Positions 13,846 through 16,417 of a stretch of 16,417 bases of DNA are shown here, in pieces. The notes below the pieces were generated by a model that saw only the letters and a program-made list of their open reading frames with translations, had not been told where the DNA came from and did no database searches. The DNA is taken from assembly GCA_900545905.1 (NCBI GenBank), contig URBA01000009.1:1-16417 (forward strand), read 5' to 3'. A program made the translations under genes and the position numbers. How positions within the stretch are numbered: the stretch's first letter is position 1; each line of letters opens with the position of its first letter. Origin of the DNA: an uncultured Collinsella sp. GTDB lineage: Bacteria > Actinomycetota > Coriobacteriia > Coriobacteriales > Coriobacteriaceae.

Positions 13846-14329
13846 CCTGCGCATTGGCCATGGCTACGACGTCCACCGTCTGGTGGAGGGGCGTCGATGT
13901 ATCATCGGCGGTGTTGACATTCCCTACGAGCGCGGCCTGCTGGGCCACTCGGATGCCGATGTGCTCGCGCACGCCTTGGCCGACGCCATTCTGGGCGCCT
14001 GCCGCGGGGGAGACATCGGCAAGCTATTCCCCGATACCGACCCCGCCTATGAGGGTGCCGATTCGATGGTGCTGCTCGCTCGCGTGATGGACTACGCGCG
14101 CGAGCTGGGCTTCGAGTTTGTCGATGCCGATTGCACCATTGCCTGTCAGCAACCCAAGATCACCCCGCACCGCGATGCCATGCGCGCCAACCTTGCCCAT
14201 GCCCTGGGCGTCGACGTCGAAAACGTGGGCGTCGCCGCCACTACGACCGAAAAGCTCGGTTGGGAAGGCCAGGGCGAGGGAATCGGTGCCTGGGCCGTCT
14301 GCCTGCTACAGAAAACCGTTAAGGAGTAA
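13835..14329 (+). CDS. ispF: 2-C-methyl-D-erythritol 2,4-cyclodiphosphate synthase
   Basis: A 164-residue trimeric metal-dependent synthase that cyclises CDP-ME 2-phosphate to MEcPP in the MEP pathway. GHGYDVHRL (9-17) supplies the zinc ligands Asp12 and His14, and GHSDADVLAHALADA (37-51) supplies His46. KLFPDTDP (63-70) and the C-terminal VAATTTEKLGWEGQGEGI are family signatures. ATG 13835 is chosen because MFSNLRIGHGYD fits the family N-terminus and GGGAGAGG lies upstream; the in-frame GTG at 13802 would fuse ispD-encoding sequence onto it. It overlaps ispD by 11 bases, and cysS begins three bases after its stop. Confidence 0.95.
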   Translation: MFSNLRIGHGYDVHRLVEGRRCIIGGVDIPYERGLLGHSDADVLAHALADAILGACRGGDIGKLFPDTDPAYEGADSMVLLARVMDYARELGFEFVDADCTIACQQPKITPHRDAMRANLAHALGVDVENVGVAATTTEKLGWEGQGEGIGAWAVCLLQKTVKE

Positions 14330-14332
14330 CGA

Positions 14333-15799
14333 ATGCGTATCTACAACAGCGCTACCCATAAAAAGGAAGAGTTCCAGCCGATCGAGTCCGGCAAGGTCCG
14401 CATGTACGTGTGCGGCCCCACGGTCTACGACAACATCCACATCGGCAATGCCCGCACGTTCATCAGCTTTGACGTGATTCGTCGCTGGCTCATCGCGAGC
14501 GGCTACGAGGTCACGTTCGCCCAGAACCTCACCGATGTCGATGACAAGATCATCAAGCGCGCCAACGAGCAGGGCCGAACGGCCGCCGAGGTCGCGACGG
14601 AGTTCTCCGACAAGTTTATCGGCGTCATGCGCGCCGCCAACGTGCTCGATCCCGATGTGCGCCCCCGCGCCACCAAGGAGATCGGCCCCATGATCGCCAT
14701 GATCAAGACGCTTATCGAGCAGGGCCACGCTTACGCAGCCGATAACGGCGATGTGTACTTTGCCGTGCGCAGCGATCCCAACTATGGTCAGGTTTCGGGC
14801 CGCAACATCGACGACCTTATGGTTGGCGCGCGCATCGAGGAGAACGAGGACAAGAACGACCCGCTCGACTTTGCCCTGTGGAAGGCCGCCAAGCCCGGCG
14901 AGCCCAGCTGGCCGAGCCCCTGGGGCGAGGGTCGCCCCGGTTGGCACACCGAGTGCGCCGCCATGGTGCATCGCTACCTGGGCACTCCGATCGACATCCA
15001 CGGCGGCGGCTCCGACCTTGCCTTCCCGCATCACGAGAACGAGTGCGCTCAGGCCACCTGCGCCTGGCACCAGGGCTTCTCCAACACCTGGATGCACACG
15101 GGCATGCTGCTGGTTGACGGCGAGAAGATGTCCAAGTCGCTCGGAAACTTCTTTACGCTGGCCGAGGTCCTCGAGCAGCACTCCGCTGCCGCCCTGCGCC
15201 TGCTGATGCTGCAGACGAGCTATCGCTCGCCGCTCGACTTTTCTTGGGAGCGCCTGGAGGGTGCCGAGAACTCGCTCACGCGTATCGCCGGTACGGTCGA
15301 GAACCTGCGCTGGGCCGCGAACCATGCGACGGCCGATGCCGATGAGGCGGCATCCGAGGCGTTTGCCGCCAAGGCCGCCGAGACCCGTGCCACCTTTAAG
15401 GAGTGCATGGACGACGACTTTAACACCGCTGGTGCCATGGGTGCCGTCTTTGGCTTTGTAACCGAGTGCAACCAGTACCTGGAGCAGGCGGGCGACGCTG
15501 CCGACAAGGCCGCCGCGCTTGCCGCCGCCGATACGCTGGTCGAGCTGCTCGATACGTTTGGCGTTGAGCTCCCCGAGCCCAAGGTCGAGTTGCCGCTGGG
15601 CCTGCTGGGCGTTGCCGCCGGTTTGGTTGCCTACACGGGTGACGACGTGGACGAGGCCGCTGCCAAGATTCTCGAGGCCCGCGCCGAGGCCCGCGCCGCC
15701 AAGAACTGGGATCTGGCCGACGCCATCCGCGACCAGCTCAAGGACCTCGGGCTGACGATCGAGGATACTGCCGCGGGCACCCGAATTAAGACTCTCTAA
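14333..15799 (+). CDS. cysS: Cysteinyl-tRNA synthetase
   Basis: A 488-residue class I aminoacyl-tRNA synthetase that charges tRNA-Cys. The class I HIGH motif appears as HIGN (36-39), following the zinc ligand Cys27 in YVCGPTVYD; KMSKS is at 265-269. WHTECAAM and FPHHENE carry the further zinc and substrate residues. The C-terminal Ala/Glu-rich helical region (about 320-488) is the tRNA anticodon-binding part, ending DLGLTIEDTAAGTRIKTL as usual. AAGGAG lies before ATG 14333. It is the last gene of the disA-ispD-ispF-cysS block. No T-box leader is visible, which is unsurprising inside an operon. Confidence 0.96.
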   Translation: MRIYNSATHKKEEFQPIESGKVRMYVCGPTVYDNIHIGNARTFISFDVIRRWLIASGYEVTFAQNLTDVDDKIIKRANEQGRTAAEVATEFSDKFIGVMRAANVLDPDVRPRATKEIGPMIAMIKTLIEQGHAYAADNGDVYFAVRSDPNYGQVSGRNIDDLMVGARIEENEDKNDPLDFALWKAAKPGEPSWPSPWGEGRPGWHTECAAMVHRYLGTPIDIHGGGSDLAFPHHENECAQATCAWHQGFSNTWMHTGMLLVDGEKMSKSLGNFFTLAEVLEQHSAAALRLLMLQTSYRSPLDFSWERLEGAENSLTRIAGTVENLRWAANHATADADEAASEAFAAKAAETRATFKECMDDDFNTAGAMGAVFGFVTECNQYLEQAGDAADKAAALAAADTLVELLDTFGVELPEPKVELPLGLLGVAAGLVAYTGDDVDEAAAKILEARAEARAAKNWDLADAIRDQLKDLGLTIEDTAAGTRIKTL

Positions 15800-15806
15800 T
15801 CCCTGC

Positions 15807-15906
15807 GGGTTTCCCAAGCACCCGACCTTGCCGTTCAAACCGTCGCTCGCGTACTCAAGTACGTGTCGCTCCTCTTTCATGGCAATCTCGGGCACTTGGA
15901 AAACCC
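15807..15906 (+). repeat. Tandem hairpin element, copy 1
   Basis: A nested hairpin: GGGTTTCCCAAG (15807-15818) with CTTGGAAAACCC (15895-15906, one mismatch); CCCGA (15821-15825) with TCGGG (15888-15892); a CC/TC internal loop; TTGCC (15828-15832) with GGCAA (15881-15885); a large internal loop with TTCAA..CGTCG on the left and CTCCTCTTTCA on the right; and an apical CGCGTAC/GTACGTG stem closed by a TCAA loop. It begins seven bases after the cysS stop and has no T-tract, so it is not a simple terminator. Confidence 0.85.
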
Positions 15907-15908
15907 GT

Positions 15909-16013
15909 ACCGACCGCCCGAGCCACGGCACCTTGCCTTTCAATCGTCGGGCATGACCTCAAGGTCTATGCCCTCCTCTTTCAAGGCAATCTGCCGCACC
16001 TCGGGCGGTCGGT
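15909..16013 (+). repeat. Tandem hairpin element, copy 2 (may also terminate cysS)
   Basis: The same architecture as copy 1, starting two bases after it: a perfect 14-bp outer stem ACCGACCGCCCGAG (15909-15922) with CTCGGGCGGTCGGT (16000-16013); CGGCA/TGCCG (15926-15930, 15992-15996); the same CC/TC loop; TTGCC/GGCAA; the same internal-loop sequences (TTTCAATCGTCG and CTCCTCTTTCA); and an apical stem GGGCATGACC/GGTC-T-ATGCCC around TCAA (15959-15962). TATTTGTTTCGTTTG follows, so this copy could terminate transcription. Confidence 0.85.
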
Positions 16014-16054
16014 CTATTTGTTTCGTTTGATAGTTGTATTTAGGAGGTCGCTTT

Positions 16055-16379
16055 ATGGCCGACAATCGCAAGCGTGCGCCTCGTGGCGGCAAGCAGGCCG
16101 CTTCTGGCTCGCGTCCGATTCGCCGCAACGATCGCGCTGCCGCTCCCAAGGGCCAGCGCGAGCGCTCACAGGCTGCTCGCCCGCAGCGCGAGCGTAGCCG
16201 CGATAACGTCGAGGTTCCCAAGGGCGAGTTTATCGAAGGTCGTCGTGCTGCCGCCGAGGCGCTACGCACTGGTTTTCCCATCAAGTGCGCGCTCATCGCC
16301 GAGGGCGGGGAGCGCGATGCTGCCTTGTCGCGCCTGGTCGACGATCTCAACGCCGCGGACGTCCGCATTAAGTATGTGC
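16055..16379 (+). CDS. rlmB: TrmH/SpoU-family 23S rRNA methyltransferase, N-terminal part
   Basis: The first 108 residues of a protein truncated by the adapter. Residues 1-52 are a low-complexity, Arg/Lys/Gln/Ala-rich basic extension, probably disordered and RNA-binding. From FIEGRRAAAEALRTGFPIK (59-77) onward is the SpoU substrate-binding domain typical of RlmB, which 2'-O-methylates G2251 of 23S rRNA. The catalytic SPOUT domain is missing, so RlmB versus another TrmH member cannot be fully separated. AGGAGG (16042-16047) lies seven bases before ATG 16055. The residues VSYTHL that a translation would continue with are adapter. Confidence 0.8.
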
Positions 16380-16417
16380 CTGTCTCTTATACACATCTGA
16401 CGCTGCCGACGAAGCTA
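16380..16417 (-). other. Nextera transposase adapter, right end (artefact)
   Basis: CTGTCTCTTATACACATCT followed by GACGCTGCCGACGA is the reverse complement of the same read-1 adapter seen at the left end, with AGCTA mirroring the left-end TAGCT. The two ends therefore look like terminal inverted repeats but are library sequence. Confidence 0.97.

Noticed and set aside
14306..15943. Long open frame (545 codons) antisense to cysS
   Set aside because: Same cause: GC-rich sequence suppresses stops opposite a clear synthetase gene.
15940..16368. Minus-strand gene through the rlmB start and hairpin copy 2
   Set aside because: It is antisense to the rlmB N-terminus and depends on the hairpin repeat for its C-terminus; no ribosome-binding site seen.
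1..16417. Terminal inverted repeats of a transposon or linear element
   Set aside because: The repeats are the Nextera adapter with the Tn5 mosaic end, not biological termini.
1..16417. CRISPR array, tRNA, rRNA, integrase or transposase genes
   Set aside because: I looked for direct-repeat arrays, tRNA-like cloverleaf ends and recombinase motifs and saw none.

Overview
The insert looks like a chromosomal fragment of a Coriobacteriia actinobacterium, most likely Collinsella or a close relative. This rests on the core block disA-ispD-ispF-cysS-rlmB with its GC-rich codon use, on the PepD and MntP neighbours, and on the mix of GC-rich housekeeping genes with AT-richer accessory genes. The genus is an inference from gene content. 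Both ends of the window (about 1-42 and 16380-16417) are Nextera transposase adapter, so the biological sequence runs from about 43 to 16379.

Region 1 (43-6561) is an accessory segment that is visibly AT-richer than the rest. It opens with a DUF2975 membrane protein and a YozG-like XRE regulator, closed by a strong terminator. A compact RiPP-type cluster follows on the same strand: a promoter with a perfect inverted repeat over its -10 box; a 36-residue, five-cysteine, Gly5-containing peptide behind a near-perfect Shine-Dalgarno; a terminator-like hairpin; an ABC-2 exporter or immunity ATPase with two mutually similar permeases; a radical SAM/SPASM enzyme; and a one-piece ABC exporter without a C39 protease domain. 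The economical reading is that the radical SAM enzyme installs thioether or similar crosslinks on the Cys-rich peptide, the fused ABC protein exports it, and the three-gene ABC system gives export or self-protection. This cluster is the best candidate in the window for an undescribed system.

Region 2 (6562-11214) holds two toxin-antitoxin-like modules around a housekeeping peptidase: a RelB/DinJ-like ribbon-helix-helix antitoxin with a PIN-domain toxin, pepD, and on the minus strand hipBA. The hipBA control region has a perfect 17-bp-arm inverted repeat whose half-site recurs inside the terminator hairpin of the upstream gene mntP.

Region 3 (11251-16379) is core genome: mntP (minus), then disA, ispD, ispF and cysS closely packed on the plus strand, and the start of a TrmH/RlmB-type 23S rRNA methyltransferase cut by the adapter. 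Between cysS and rlmB lie two tandem hairpin elements of about 100 nt. They share loop sequences, but their stems differ by compensating changes, so the structure rather than the stem sequence appears conserved. This is the second most interesting signal in the window.
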